Assembly: GCA_025024175.1 (NCBI GenBank)
Contig: QCXZ01000137.1
Coordinates: 62,150,911 to 62,214,910 of the forward strand
DNA from: Rhyzopertha dominica
Lineage: Eukaryota > Arthropoda > Insecta > Coleoptera > Bostrichidae
Length of the DNA stretch: 64,000 nucleotides
Reading direction: 5' to 3'
The translations under genes and the position numbers were made by a program. The number at the start of each line of letters is the position of its first letter. Positions within the stretch are counted from its first letter, which is position 1. Below the pieces are notes generated by a model. It saw nothing but the letters and a program-made list of their open reading frames with translations, was not told the origin of the DNA and ran no database searches. This document shows, piece after piece, positions 1 through 13,000 of this stretch.

Positions 1-1
1 T

Positions 2-298
2 GCTGGCTGGTTGAACATGGATAAGAGATTTTTGCGGCGAGTGTCTTGCTTGTATCATAAGGTAGTTTACCTTCGGACTCCACCCTACCTTTATAATAAA
101 ATCACTTTTCGGAAAGACGTTCATAATATTAATGTCAGGTTCAGGGGTAGGCTGAGTCCCCCATTTCATAACTCATCGTTGTTTGAGAGATCGTTTTCAG
201 TGCAAATTTGTAAAGTTTACAATTCTCTTCCTAGTAACTTAAAAACTCTTGAACCTGAGAAATTTAAAAGACATCTGCGGGAGTTTTTCAATGATTAA
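2..298 (+). pseudogene. Non-LTR retrotransposon ORF2, C-terminal fragment
   Basis: The frame is open from the window edge to a TAA at 298. It reads as the region that follows the reverse transcriptase domain of jockey/CR1-like LINEs: a GWL...DKR start, a PPYL motif near residue 29, then SLFERSF and a Y/W-NSLP-like block (VYNSLP), ending in a charged KFKRHLREFF tail. In complete LINEs this segment closes ORF2. The rest of the element would lie outside the window to the left. Family-level assignment is from motif recall only, so the clade (jockey, CR1 or relative) is uncertain. Confidence 0.75.
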
Positions 299-605
299 TT
301 TCGGTGCCGTGGGGTGTCTCTGACATCTATTCATCTGATAAATAATTGTTTTGGGTAATTGTTCTGGGAATTGGGGTACAATTTTCGCTCTTGATTAATG
401 TACTATTAATTTTCTATGCTTATTATGTAGTCATATTGAACTAGATTATTTTGATTATTATTTTGAGGTGGTTGAGTGGAAGAGCAGGGACACAGCTTTG
501 TGTCCATCTGAACTTCGCCCTTTGTTTTCTTTTTTTTCATTATAAAATTTGCATATATTGCAACAAACAAATAATTTTCAATACATTTTGTTATTGTATT
601 GAAGA

Positions 606-946
606 CAGCGGCGTGCCCAGAAATTTTGACCGGAGTGAAAGGGGTGAATACTACACGTCTACGGGGGAAGAGAGAGGGGAGCAAACACTGAAAATTTCCT
701 TCAAATTTTTATGATATTTTTTTATTTTTTAATAACCTTGTTTCTTAAATATAAAAATGAATAAAATTTATGAACCATTCTGTATATTTTATAACTGTTG
801 CATATTCTAGTTTCTACTATTCAAAGCTAAAATGTAATTTCGTAATTTTTCTTTTCACATTTTTGTTTAAAAAACGATGTATCTTCATGGGTCTTGGGCG
901 GAATTCTAACCCGGATCCCTCCCTTGGCCTTATTGGTACGCCACTG
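606..946. mobile_element. hAT-like MITE
   Basis: The ends are imperfect inverted repeats: CAGCGGCGTGCC at the left and, on the opposite strand, CAGTGGCGTACC at the right, the kind of terminus common in hAT-derived MITEs. The flanking octamers ATTGAAGA (598-605) and ATCGAAAA (947-954) agree at 6 of 8 bases, consistent with a diverged 8-bp target duplication. The interior has no coding capacity. A B-box-like stretch near 905 is degenerate. Confidence 0.55.
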
Positions 947-3128
947 ATCGAAAAAGGTTAAAATTATTTTAAAAAAGACGTGGTATTAGAAACAATTGAA
1001 TTTGATAGGTACAACCAGTGAAATGTATAACAGTGACCAAAAATCTGCACTGCTAATGACTACAAATAGTTATATAAACTGCAAATGTCTATCCAGTTAT
1101 GTTTCGATCCGGTGTGTGCAAAAACTTGAACGAATATAGCAAGTTCTTAAGACTGCAGGTTGTACTTTGATAAACAATATTTACATTAAAACAATCGGCA
1201 TCAACAAACCAGGTAAAAATTCAAAGTTCGGCATCATCAACAATTTATAATAACCCAAACAAACTGAAACTGAAAGCTGAGCGTGAGCTTTTAATCTACC
1301 CCTTTAGCAGGAAATGAACCACCATAAATTACAGATAATGTCAAGCTTTCGGTACGGCAACATAAACACATTGACAAGGGTGTTAATTTCATTATGAAAG
1401 TCAACAATTATAAGATGGATTTGAAAAGTTTCTGTTTGGAGGATAGTTTCCAAGAGATGCGTGGATCAGGGCTGGTATATGTATAATGTATGTAGGATTT
1501 CTATAGTAAGTTTGGCACACTAATTTACCACATCAAGAAAAGTTTGATGTAAAACAATTTTACATTAAGTACAGAAGTGTAGTTGGTCACTTGTGTTGGA
1601 AATTGCTAATTCAAAAAATTTCAATATGTAAAATTGAATTTAAAATAATAATGTTATATAAAGAGTATTTGCAGCGGATGTTATTCTTCTAAAATATTTA
1701 TAAAAATGCATCCACAGTTTGCAATTATAAATGAATTTGTTTATAAGATACACAATTTTCTCCTAATGTAGTTAATGGATGTCATTATTTATATTTTTTA
1801 CGTTTGTAGCCTTTATAAGGTGTTTACATTTTTTTCTGATCGTAAAAGGTGGTTGGCTTATTTTTCCGTATCTTATCATCTGGTTATAGTCAGGTCGACG
1901 GCTAAATAAACTATGTAGGTAGAGTTTAATACATTTGAAACAGATGTATAAGAAGAATACCTCGTTCATACTTCTGAACGAGCTAAAAATAGTATTACAG
2001 GATGTTAGCTGCTATCGAACGATTGTAGTTTCCGGTCACCCACACAAGTTCGATAATTGGTTTATTAGTGAAGCCAGAGATAAAAAAAAGTAGGAAATAA
2101 AACAGTTCTTGTCCAAAACTCCACTAATTGAAATTATTTTACATATACAGGCTGTTTACTTAATTAGTTACAACACCATATTCTGTTATTTTAAATAGAA
2201 TATGCTGTACATTATTACATTTTTGATGACTTAATTAAGCATACATATTGTCTATGATCAGCCAATTTGGCGTTATTTGGAATTTTGTGAAAAAAATACG
2301 TTTCCCATGTTTTCACATGTCTATAGAATAGATGTGCTCATATTTAAAAATATGAAATTTAATTATTTTTATCACTGAAGTTGTGGAAAACAGTATCCTC
2401 AATTTGGACAAATTAAGACATGTTTTCTCGATGTTTTAATAAAACCATTTATATTCACTTTATTAAATAAAAGTCAGAATTCCCTTTCTGTTTATATAAA
2501 TTACCCTAAAATCAAATTTTTTTATATAACGTTATATTGTTGGTAACTCATTTGTTAACTTCATTTTGTAGCAGGAGATGCAGGCATCGTAGCCACAGAT
2601 AACAATCCCGGCGCAGTAGGCAGATGTCAGTCAGAGTGTAATTTTTGATTACATATAATTCATGTCAAGTTCGTTTTCATGTTAAATAAAGTTGTTTAGC
2701 ATCCAGTGTGTGTGAATTTCGGGTTAAAGAATCCACCCCAACCTAAAATTTCATATAATTTTTGTGCTTAATCTGTTTAATGAGAGAGCAATTAAATTTT
2801 TGTTAGTTGATAATTTTGTATGTGGCAATTAAAAGAAAATTTTGTGTAAAAAAAATTCCAAAAATACGACTATTTTGTTTTAAAGGGGGCTGAATGATTT
2901 TTCCACATTCAACATTTACCGAGTAATACTCTTAAATGCTGTACTTTTTATTTCTATTTGCGTAGCGCTAATAATTTATTAGATACTTTCGTTACTAGAA
3001 TGGATGCATCAACCAAGGGCGCTGATTTTATAAAACAATTACCTCAATACGAAACATCTAAGCCCAATAAGAAATAATCTCCACTTGCAGAGTTCGCAAC
3101 AAAGACTACTCTTGTTAGAATCAGAAAC
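947..3128. other. AT-rich intergenic DNA, nothing recognised
   Basis: Only short random ORFs are present. I see no domain, RNA gene or well-formed repeat apart from A/T runs. Confidence 0.6.
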
Positions 3129-3159
3129 TTGGTTATTTTTTTCCTTATAAGTTCTCAAG

Positions 3160-3700
3160 TCTCACCGATACGTACTGAAAAACATAGAAAAACTAATGCG
3201 GGAATATCCAAGAAAAACTTACATTATCACCGCCTTCATCCGTGGGTCATAACAATGCGGTCACTCCGGTGGACAGACAAGGCGGTTTCACATATGCGCG
3301 GGAGATGCAAAAACAAAACATAAGTTACTCATCCGTTGAACTCAAACAGATACAGTTAAGACTCACAGAGGGGTTTTCACCCCAGGGCATCATCCTTATC
3401 CTATCCATGGCTTTATCCCTTAGATTACATCATTAGTCAATGGTGGTTATGAATACCTTGTTAGTTTTCTCTCTTCAACAACTAGCTAGAGTCAACCTGA
3501 AATAGTAGAGGCTTCCCCGAACGCTCACCCTAAGGCCTATAGGGTCGCATTCCAATAGCCCGGATCGGGGGCACCTAATAAGGCTACCCTCTCCACCAGA
3601 ACTATGTCATTCGAGTAGCCCGCATTACCCCCCGGAATGCAAGTCACCCACTCGAAGGAACCACGGCTGTTAACCGGGCACTCTGCGCTAGGGGTTTAAA
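3160..3700. repeat. GC-rich island leading into tandem repeat, probable TE piece
   Basis: This stretch is clearly richer in G+C than its surroundings and has blocks such as CCCGGATCGGGGG. It runs directly into the 38-bp tandem array. No ORF in it matches a family I know. A LINE or LTR 5' untranslated region is the likeliest explanation, but this is inference from composition only. Confidence 0.35.
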
Positions 3701-3890
3701 ACTGCCTGAGGCACATCATGGCGAAAGACCTTACTCTCACTGCCTGAGGCACATCATGGCCAAAGACCTTACTCTCACTGCCTGAGGCACATCATGGCCA
3801 AAGACCTTACTCTCACTGTCTGAGGCACATCATAGCCAAAGACCTTACTCTCACTGCCTGAGGCACATCATGGCCAAAGACCTCGCTCTC
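3701..3890 (+). repeat. Tandem repeat, 38-bp unit x 5
   Basis: Five consecutive 38-bp units begin ACTGCCTGAGGCACATCATG and end in AAAGACCTTACTCTC. They differ by only a few substitutions (GCG/GCC, GCC/GTC, TTA/TCG). The array stops at ACTGAGCC. The unit has no coding pattern that continues across copies. Confidence 0.9.
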
Positions 3891-4247
3891 ACTGAGCCAA
3901 AATCAAGAACATTTCTCTCTGTCAAAAATGACACCTCAATACTCATTGCCTACTTTTGCATCTCCTCGCGACTCTGATATTTTCTCGCCAAAACAATTAA
4001 TCGCACGCATACGCATTCGCTCCGATATTAGTATTTATCTTATTAACAGCGATTCTAAACATAGCAAGAAATTAATAAACGTACAAAAACACCTTTTATT
4101 TTAATAATAACGCAGACACAAAAATTGACATTTAACAGTACCTAACAGCAACGAACGGCACCTACTTGTAACATAAATGTATTTCAAGCATAATTTATTA
4201 TAAAAAGTTAGCCTCATATATTCATATTGTCTTCATTGTACTATATA

Positions 4248-4933
4248 CAGTGCGCATCTGAAGAGTCTTTCACCACGTTTCCTTTTGAATGCGTTAAGTT
4301 AGAAGGTTCTGATTTCCAAGATGGTGCCCCAGTCGCTAACAATTCGAAAATTTTAAATATCAAAGAGGGTCGTATTTACTTCGTTTGAAAACCACTTTCT
4401 TTACCTAAATGCTCAACTTGAGAAAACTAAAAATGGGCAATTCATTCATAGTTATGGGTGTTTCAGTCTGAAAACTTTTATGTTAACTTTCAAACGCGAT
4501 TATAGTGTAATAATGAAAAATGGCGGCGTCCTTTTAAAGATGAAATGTTCTTCCCACAATTAAAGATACACAATGGCCACGACCTGGAGGTCATTTTATA
4601 TGTTAATGCCAGAGGTTCATTATCTACATAATCTAGTTCAGTATACCGAACCAGGATCATCCGTTCTATAGTTCGGAAGGCTTCAATCTGAAAACGCTTG
4701 TGTCACACAGCTTTAGAATGGGTTTTCCTGTTTTTGTTTATTAAACGCGATTGCGTAGTTAATGAGAATGGCTTTCAAATAAATGTAATATGACCGCCTT
4801 TGCTATTTANAATTAATAGACAGTAGTTCAGAGCTACTGTGGCGAAATCTTGAATTTTGAGAAAACCAAATCCGTATCTTCTAACTTAACGCGTTCAAAG
4901 GTTAACGTTGGGGACGAATTTGGACGCGCACTG
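4248..4933. mobile_element. Mariner-like MITE with TA target duplication
   Basis: The ends read TA|CAGTGCGCATC at the left and GCGCACTG|TA at the right. The inverted repeats extend about 70 bp and share the inner block GCGTTAAGTTAGAAG. TA flanks and a CAGTGCGC start fit Tc1/mariner-derived MITEs. No transposase ORF remains inside; several N calls fall in or near the right arm. Confidence 0.6.
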
Positions 4934-4935
4934 TA

Positions 4936-6060
4936 TGTAGGTATAGNCTTTGGCTCATGTGAAACAAACATTTACAAATGCATTGNGTACNTACATATCG
5001 TATTGGAAATAATAATACCGTTTAGGGGACATGATATTTCAAAGCTCCGGGTGNGGCAGATAGCGAGTATAATTGACTAAAAAAGGAGGAGCTATGAACA
5101 TATCACAACAAAATGGTATTTTCCGTGTGTAATTGCATAGTGATCCCTTTTCCAACTCTGAGATATATGAAGTCAGTTTTTATCACCCAACGAGAGCTTT
5201 GATTATCCCTGAACATTTTCAATAAAGCGAAGTCACTTTTTGCCTTAAATATCTGGACTGATTTTAAGTAAGGGCTTAGCCGGATTGCGGATTACCGTTG
5301 GCAGTTTCCCGATTGAGCGGCCGAGTTCCGTAACCGGATTAATCCAGTGACCGTCAAGGGTGGCTAAGCCAACCTTTCACCTGATAAAAACACAAACATG
5401 CCCAGTTTTTATACTGTTTATTGAGACCGCCCTCCGATAGGGTTATTATGAACATGTGGCGAAGAACGTGAATGATTTTCGTTATCTGTGCCAGCTTGTG
5501 AATANTCCTATTNAAATTTACAATAAGTTATTCATTTAATGGTAGAGGTTTCAGTATTGTGCTTACTGTAGAGCGATCGCAACTGACCGTGTGTATAACA
5601 TTATATACTTGAACTTTTTTGTTTAGTTTTCGTTTCGCTAGAAACGATTAAATTTTATTTCGTTAGACAAGAAAAAATTACAAAAATTAAATATTATACG
5701 TTATTGCGCAGCGGCTATTGCAACACTAACTCAACAAGGCATAGATTGAATCAAGTGGTCGATGTCTCTTTGTGGTAATTGGTCAAAGGTCTGTGGAACA
5801 CATATTCGCAATCAGTTCCAAAGTTCTTGGTGTCTCTAGCAATCGCTGGCGTGTTCTGTTCACATATCTATGTTTAGTAACGCATTATGTAGAACTTCAG
5901 CGATCCATCGTCAGTCAGTTAAACTAGCTCGCCCTAATTGGGTATTATCACTTTTTCTGAAAATTACGTAAAATGAATCTTGAAGTGCATATATATCGTA
6001 CGCCATGTTAGAAAAAAAAATTGTTTTGTAGGTAGAGAATTTCAGGCCTGAAATTCGAAT
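4936..6060. other. Intergenic, with a small palindromic insert
   Basis: Mostly AT-rich unique sequence. A GC-richer block at about 5271-5375 is bounded by GGCTTAGCC and GGCTAAGCC in inverted orientation and may be a very short MITE. Nothing coding was recognised. Confidence 0.4.
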
Positions 6061-7085
6061 CTTAGGAGTCACCGCCAAAACGCTTCTACCCAAGGTTATT
6101 CAACTGGTGACGTCAAGTGTCATGTAAACGTTACCGAGGCGCGTGCTGTTTAATGGTGTAGTATCATTCTTGAATTGGAAAAGCTTTTGTGTGGTGTTTA
6201 TTGAAAGGACGGTGTAAGAGGTCGCACCAAAAAGTGATTTGTGTAGTTTTACAAGCATCTATTATGTATAGAAAACAAAACAAGTGTTGTTTTGTACGTG
6301 GTTATAAAAGTACTTCAGTCAGTACAGCTAACAAAATTTTTGTAACCGTTCCTCGAGATTATCAACGTATGAAAAAGTTGTTTAAGGCTCCTAGACGTGA
6401 TATGCCGAAATCGCAAGGTTTGTTTTTCTGTTGTGAAGATCATCTTAATTCTTATTGTAAGTTTTATTATTCTTTTTGGGGTTATAAGTGTTTACCATTC
6501 AGTTTCCATTTTGTTATAGCTTGAAGAGGACATGAAAAGTTATATGACTTTTAAGTTGATAGAGGGAAATGTTATAATAAAGAACGACGTTGTTCCCCAT
6601 ATATTCGAGTGTTAGCCAGACCGGAAACGNGCGGCAAGAGCCCAGAAAATAAATGGCAATTTATATTTATTCTGACCTCTAAAGTAAATGTCAAGTTTAG
6701 GGTACGTTTTTTATTCTTACATTTTTATGTTTACAAATAGTATNTTTCCAACAACCCACTGTTATCAAATTATCAATGCTACGTTAATTTGATAAAAAGT
6801 TCACTTATGCCGTTGCTTTTACGTTCTTCATCTCCGCCGCGTTGTACTACTCGTCGCTGTACACAAATTCTATAACAATGAACATGCCTTCAGAAGTCAT
6901 AACTCATAAGTATTTCACTTTTTCTAGGCGTATTTTAATTCGCTTGTCACAAAATGCATGCAAACAACAAACTGATAAATTGACGGGCTGAGGCTGACGC
7001 GTGACGCGCTGATGTAAACAAGCGGCTATTTACAAGACACCTGACGTCACGGCCAATATGTTCGCATTTTGGCNGTCCCTTTAAA
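6060..7085 (+). mobile_element. THAP-bearing DNA transposon relic (P-element-like)
   Basis: Inverted repeats flank a THAP-domain ORF: left GCCAAAACGC...GTGACGTCAAGTGTC (about 6073-6120) and right, on the opposite strand, GCCAAAATGC...GTGACGTCAGGTGTC (about 7030-7075). The arms are diverged and I could not define a target duplication, so the ends are approximate. P-type transposases carry an N-terminal THAP zinc finger; the rest of the transposase is missing, making this an internally deleted copy. Confidence 0.45.
6264..6524 (+). pseudogene. THAP zinc-finger fragment
   Basis: From an ATG at 6264 the peptide shows the THAP pattern: an N-terminal Cys pair region (KCCFVRGYKS), a FVTVPRD block, a basic KKLFKAPRRD stretch and a closing C-x2-H (FFCCEDHL). 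The second Cys of the first CxxC pair appears lost, since Tyr stands where Cys is usual. After the THAP module the frame runs into non-homologous AT-rich sequence and stops at 6524. Full-length THAP transposases are several hundred residues, so this is a remnant or the first exon of one. Confidence 0.55.
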
Positions 7086-10000
7086 TATTCACATTTTTAG
7101 TATTAAAAATATACCTTACGATCCATTTTTTCGAATTTATAAGCTGTTACAGCTGTTTTGTGGATTAGATGCTACCTATTAAAATACAATTTAATAAAAT
7201 ATAAATACATGGCAAATACCCAATTGGACCTACTTCTAAGATGACTTACGCCCTAGAAATAGTCCCATTAGCAGTCGTTGCATATGCGGACAAAGATTAT
7301 ACCGTTGCATTTGCGGTAGATTAAAAATGTTTTTGCAGATAGCGTTTCATATGAGGTCTAGGGCGATAAAGATGTTATGAATTACGGCTTACACTCTAGA
7401 ATGTATGAACATAATTTAAAAGTTTATTGCCAATATACATTTATACTACACAAGAAGCTTGTATGCTGCTATTTTAAATAAACTCAAAATATCTTATACA
7501 TACCTAATATAAACCTACTTGTAAAGATAACTAGAAACCAATTTGATCCCGGCCTAATCAGTGGTTGGCAAAACAGAATACCTTTAAACGGGATTGCCCT
7601 TGGAGTTGGCGAAATAGCACTAAAACAGGTAAAAATTTTAATTTTACACTTGGCGAAACAAGAGTTGGCGAATCGGCAATATACCCATGCACTTAGCATA
7701 TCTGCAATAGCCCCGTTAGCAAAAGTATTTTTTAAAGTACTTGACTTCCAGTTTTATTGTAACATTCGTATTATATGCTCTTTCCTTATCAAATATATAT
7801 AATAAGGAAATATTGAGGTGTTGGATAATATATGTAATCTGTTATAATATAGTACTTTATATTTCGCTTGTATTATGATCTAATGTAGGTATAGGGTTAT
7901 TGTTATTGGGAAAGCAAGCTAAATTAAAATGACTCGAACCATAGCCACCTTCAATAAGGCCGCTGCCGCATCAATTTGGCAACAGCGCTCGCAAGGCCGA
8001 TTCTGTTTAAATTGAACGGATTAATACATGACCTACTCTTTGCACTAATGTAGTGTGTTCAGACTGATAATTTGGAATCTAGATTGGCTGTTACAGGCAA
8101 ATGGTCGGCAGAAATTTTGATATAATCGCTATTCAATTTTTCTAGTCAGAACCAAAACTGCGGTTTAAAAGTATATTTGCATTACAGTCAACTTTAGTGC
8201 AGAAATTTACAACTCTACACTTCGTGCTTCGAGAAAGTCTGTGAAGCACTAACAAAAACAAGTCATAGTTTTATCAAATCCAGAAGACACTGCAGCTGCT
8301 ATTTTTGTGACATTTAACTACAACTATACCTAGACGTTTTACAAATCAAGTACCTACTTATATTAGCGATTCTGTTGCATTCAAACTTGGACGAAAACTT
8401 AATAGCTTTTGAATGCATTTAATTAATGCATTAAATTGAAATGAATGAAAGATAATGATCATTGACCAGATCCTTATTACAATTTAATAAACGGTGGAGT
8501 TCATGTGCCATCTAGAATTGTTATCGAACGTGCGAAACACGTAGTATACGTGATGCAAATGTAAATATCTGAAAACATTGATAGATTGTTTATAACGGCA
8601 AGTACCTACAAAATAAAAGGTTATTTGGTTATTTTAAGTCGTGTTTTAAGTGAGATCCGTACTACATTGCTACTTATGCAATAATGGTCTAAAATGTACA
8701 ATAAAATCTCTCGTGTGAATTGTTAATAGTTGTTGTTATTTTAAGGTACGTTCGAATAAACTGTAGCCTCAGGTTTAATTATAAGAAATACTAAATACTT
8801 TATTTTTGGAAATACTTATGTAAATTTATTTATACCTTTTCTCTTGTTAGGTACATGGCTTAACATCTCAGAAACTCTTAATAAACCATTTTATATATTT
8901 CTTGTTACTGCAGAGATGTATTTTATATTTAATTATACCAAATAAATTGTTTCATTAGAAACAAATCCAATTTCTTTTGTAACGTATGTGGTTGTCGAAT
9001 TGTTCGTAAAATAAACCCTTTGTTTCAGTATGTTAGTGTGCTTGCCTTTGATTCGTAATTTTCTTCCTATTTAAGTTATCGCTATAAGATGTGTGGGGAT
9101 TGAATATAGTTAAGGTAAAAAGTACCAAAGTTCGTAAGCAATCTTTTTTAAATCAAAAAATATTTTTGTGCAAGTATGTATGTATAATCGATGCAGAAGT
9201 CCATCAAATTATGTATGCATAGGTGCAAAAATTAGTAAGCGGAACATTGTCTTTTTTTGGTAAAGTACTTTAAAAGAAATTTGGACTTATTTTCCAACAC
9301 CGATTAAATTAATGTGTGTACTGATTTGCAACTACTTACTTGTTCTTAGTGCGTATCCATTTCTTTGATTTATGGAAGCTTTTTTCATACTGCCTATGGT
9401 TATCCCTTTCAAAACAGGCCTTTAACCTGCCACATTACAATGAATTAGAATATAATAAAAATAGAGAACCCCTTTTTGAATTTTTTTAATGGGCTAGTTA
9501 TAATTTATTGCTACAAAATAGGCATTGCAATTACATTACCCTTTTTACCTCATAAAACTGAAGGCCATGAGGAATGTTTGACGGGTGTATTAGAAAATGT
9601 GAATAGGAGAGTAGATATTTAAGCCTTCAGAAAATGGTAATAAACTTTAAAAAAATCATCCATCTAGCCATTTTTAATGTGTAGTCATAATTTGAGATAG
9701 TTGGATGCATTATCCACCTAAGTTAGTCTTGATGGCGCAAAAATACACATACCTATCAGCAAATATTTTTGATTTAAGTGAAATACAACCTAAGATGAAC
9801 GTATAATAAAAGAATCGATTATTTATTAGACCCATACTCTTCCTTTACCATTTGAGCGTCATGAACAGTTGAGCACAAATCGAACTATAAAAGTCTTCGA
9901 TCCTTTTTATTTGCACTTTAATAAAAAATTTAATACCGCCCACCCCTCACATATAGCATGAAAGTTAATGGTCCGTCTCATTTCACATATCCAAATAATA

Positions 10001-13000
10001 TTGTTTATGAATACATTAAAAGTGCACTTGCAGAGCGGGGTAATTACAAAACGCATGTTACCAAAACGGAAGGTAGACAGGGATGCAATAAATCAAAAGT
10101 TGTTTAAAGCACTCTTACCGAACTCTACCGCATATGCAGGGCTACCTGCAAGAAATTTTTTAGTCAATCGCAAGTGCAACCATAATACCCTTGACCACAT
10201 GTGCAACGACCGCAATTTTCCCTGTATCGTGATGCCAGTGGTGTTCGCTGCGTGTCGTTATAGGAAAAACCTTACATTTTGTTTTCCACCGCGAACTGTC
10301 TGCCATGTCTACGTCCATCAAGGAACCATAAGCAGAAAATAGGCACACCAATGACGGAAATGTCCAACTCTACATCTCTGTTCAATATTGCTTGACATCA
10401 TTCCAAGAGGTGGGTTTTCTGCAGCAGAGTCAGTGCTAGTATCCAAAACGGACAGTATACTTGAAAGCCCATAGCAGAGACTCTTCAACCAACAATTGTT
10501 TGTCGAGATACCCCTACATTCTATGGCTGTAACCATGGTATCCAGAGCTGTCGGAAGTTGTTTTAGGTACCGTTTTTGGCCACCTAGAATTCCCAGATTT
10601 TGTATATAACATTTAGGATAGTTATGGGTCTACAATTCAAAGAATAGACATAATCGTGTAATACGCGTGCAAAGGAAAACTTCAGTCACCATGAAAATAT
10701 TTAAGCTAAGGCTGCTGTTGCACTTTACCCTTCTAAGATGAAAAGACTCAAAAGATCAAAGATAAAAAAAGAAAATACAGCGCATAAGANGATAAAATTA
10801 ATAGATACCTTACTTAGACTTTCTAGAGAAAAGAAGCGACATAAACTGAAGCATAATAATTGATAGGAGTACAAAGCTCCAATAGCAAAGGTTACTACTA
10901 CATTTGTATATTTGACAAAATATTTGAGTGATATATGACGTGCCAACTGTTTATACGCAACCCATCTACAAAAAAGAGGTTGTTTATCTAAAAAAAAACA
11001 TGTATTATATAATGCGGTAAACAGTCTGATGGAAGGCTGAAAATGGCTGGTATAAGCACATGAAACGCCAGGTTACATCAAGTATTTTGACAAATACGCA
11101 TATATATCACNTCCATTGGCTNTATGCTACTGNGTGTGAAGCTGCTTTGGAAACGGGTTGTGGGGTGACCCGACATTGTTGACTTATTCTGTCCACGGAT
11201 ATTTATTTTATACACAGTAAGACAAAAAACAAGGTTATTATTTTTAATATAAGTGTGGAGCTCTTGGAGTAGCAGTCAAAAAACAAAAACACATCGTGCA
11301 AAAATCGAATAGGAGAAGGAGTTTTTGGCATATTCACGCACTAACGCGATTTACAGATATATTTCCAGCATACATAACATACTGTTATGTAAATAAGCAT
11401 TAAACCCTAATAAACCGTAACTGAATAATAATAATTATCTTATTTAGTATTTTAATGTATTTGTAAAAATTAGTTGTACATAATACATACATACAACTTT
11501 TGAATACCCTCTAAACTATTCAAAGGTACCCAAAAAAACTTTTATCCAGTTACTAGTATTTATCCTGATGGTTTTCACACCAAGCAATAAATTGAATTGG
11601 ACTGGTTACTGGTTGCCTTTTAGTGATGAAACAGAACAGAAAGCAACTGTTTAACAACGTTTGGTTTGAAATTGTGAGAAACCTACAACGATTCACTTAA
11701 AGCTACACTATTATTTACTTCAACAGCCGCATTTTAAGATTTACCAGTCAAAATACAATAATAGCTCTGTGTCATCTACACAAGGTCGGAAATGATAGCA
11801 GTGTACTACTTTTCTAATAACTGATAAGTACAAAATAAAAAGATAAGGTCAAATTGTGAAATTTTGTGGAATATCTGATATTTTTTTTATCGGGGTCGAG
11901 TATTCGTAAGTAAGGCAGGTTTTGAAATAAAAATAAATTTGTAATATCTCGCAAGACTTCGAGGTGTGGTAGAACTAAACCCTCCACGAAACCCAGATTG
12001 ATGCGATGGAAACATGTTACTGTTTGCTATATATTATGTACATCTGTTTATTTATTACTTTTTTATAACCTTAGATACCATGGGTATAGGAGTTACTAAA
12101 AATGTCTTCCACATTTTGTGCGTGTAACTTACTTCATTACAGCCTTTTGTAACGTGCATTAGCTGTAGTATTCAATTCATGATTTTTATGACTAATATTA
12201 AGTCTTTCTCTATTATCAATGTCAATAGAAAATTTAAAGTAAATTTGAACCAGTTTTGGCTATAATATTGCACGGTGTAGGGTGCATAGGAATGTTAACA
12301 TAAAATAAACGTAGCATTTACGTAGGTGTTATACTAAAGTTCATTGTGAACAACCACTACGGGTCTTGAGTTGTGCGCATCTTATGACCAGGAAATGATC
12401 TAAATTTTCAAAACAAAATCATTGTAAGTNAATCCGTTAAATATGACACAAGTGGCCAATTGATTGTCAGGGCCTGGTTATCAAACAGTAATGTGGTTGC
12501 TCAAAAGCTGAAGCTTGTAATAATGGTCAGACATACAAATAATATTTTCCCACGGAACCTTTTTCAATTCATGCAAAATGATCTTCATCAAATCGCTTAA
12601 AGCTTTTAAAAGAAGCGTATTTGGTGAATTTCTTAATACCAGGGATTGTTGTGTTTGCGTAAGACAGATTATATGATGTGGAATTTCTGTAAATTGGTGT
12701 AATCTGATTAACTTCATTCTACCAATGCCGATTAATACAAATTATGTCAGATACATTTTCCTGTATACGCATCTAGCAATCAAACCTTTTTTGATAAGTA
12801 TTAAATCTCCAAATGAGTCCTACTTTTTAGTTATGCTTCAATACTCATGCCGACCTTCATCATATTTTACGGCATTCCAAAGCTTCTTTATTTGTGCACT
12901 TTTTCTGTCCGTTTTCTCAGCCGCCATAATTCATGTTGGAGTTTTTGTCCTACAAATAGATGAGCGCCTAGTTTCAAAGAGCAGCTAAATCTCCGCCTCT

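Noticed and set aside
3701..3890. CRISPR-like array
   Set aside because: Units are head to tail with no variable spacers, in a eukaryotic setting.
9968..10342. 124-codon ATG ORF
   Set aside because: No motif, biased composition, competing ORFs on the other strand; cannot be supported as a gene.
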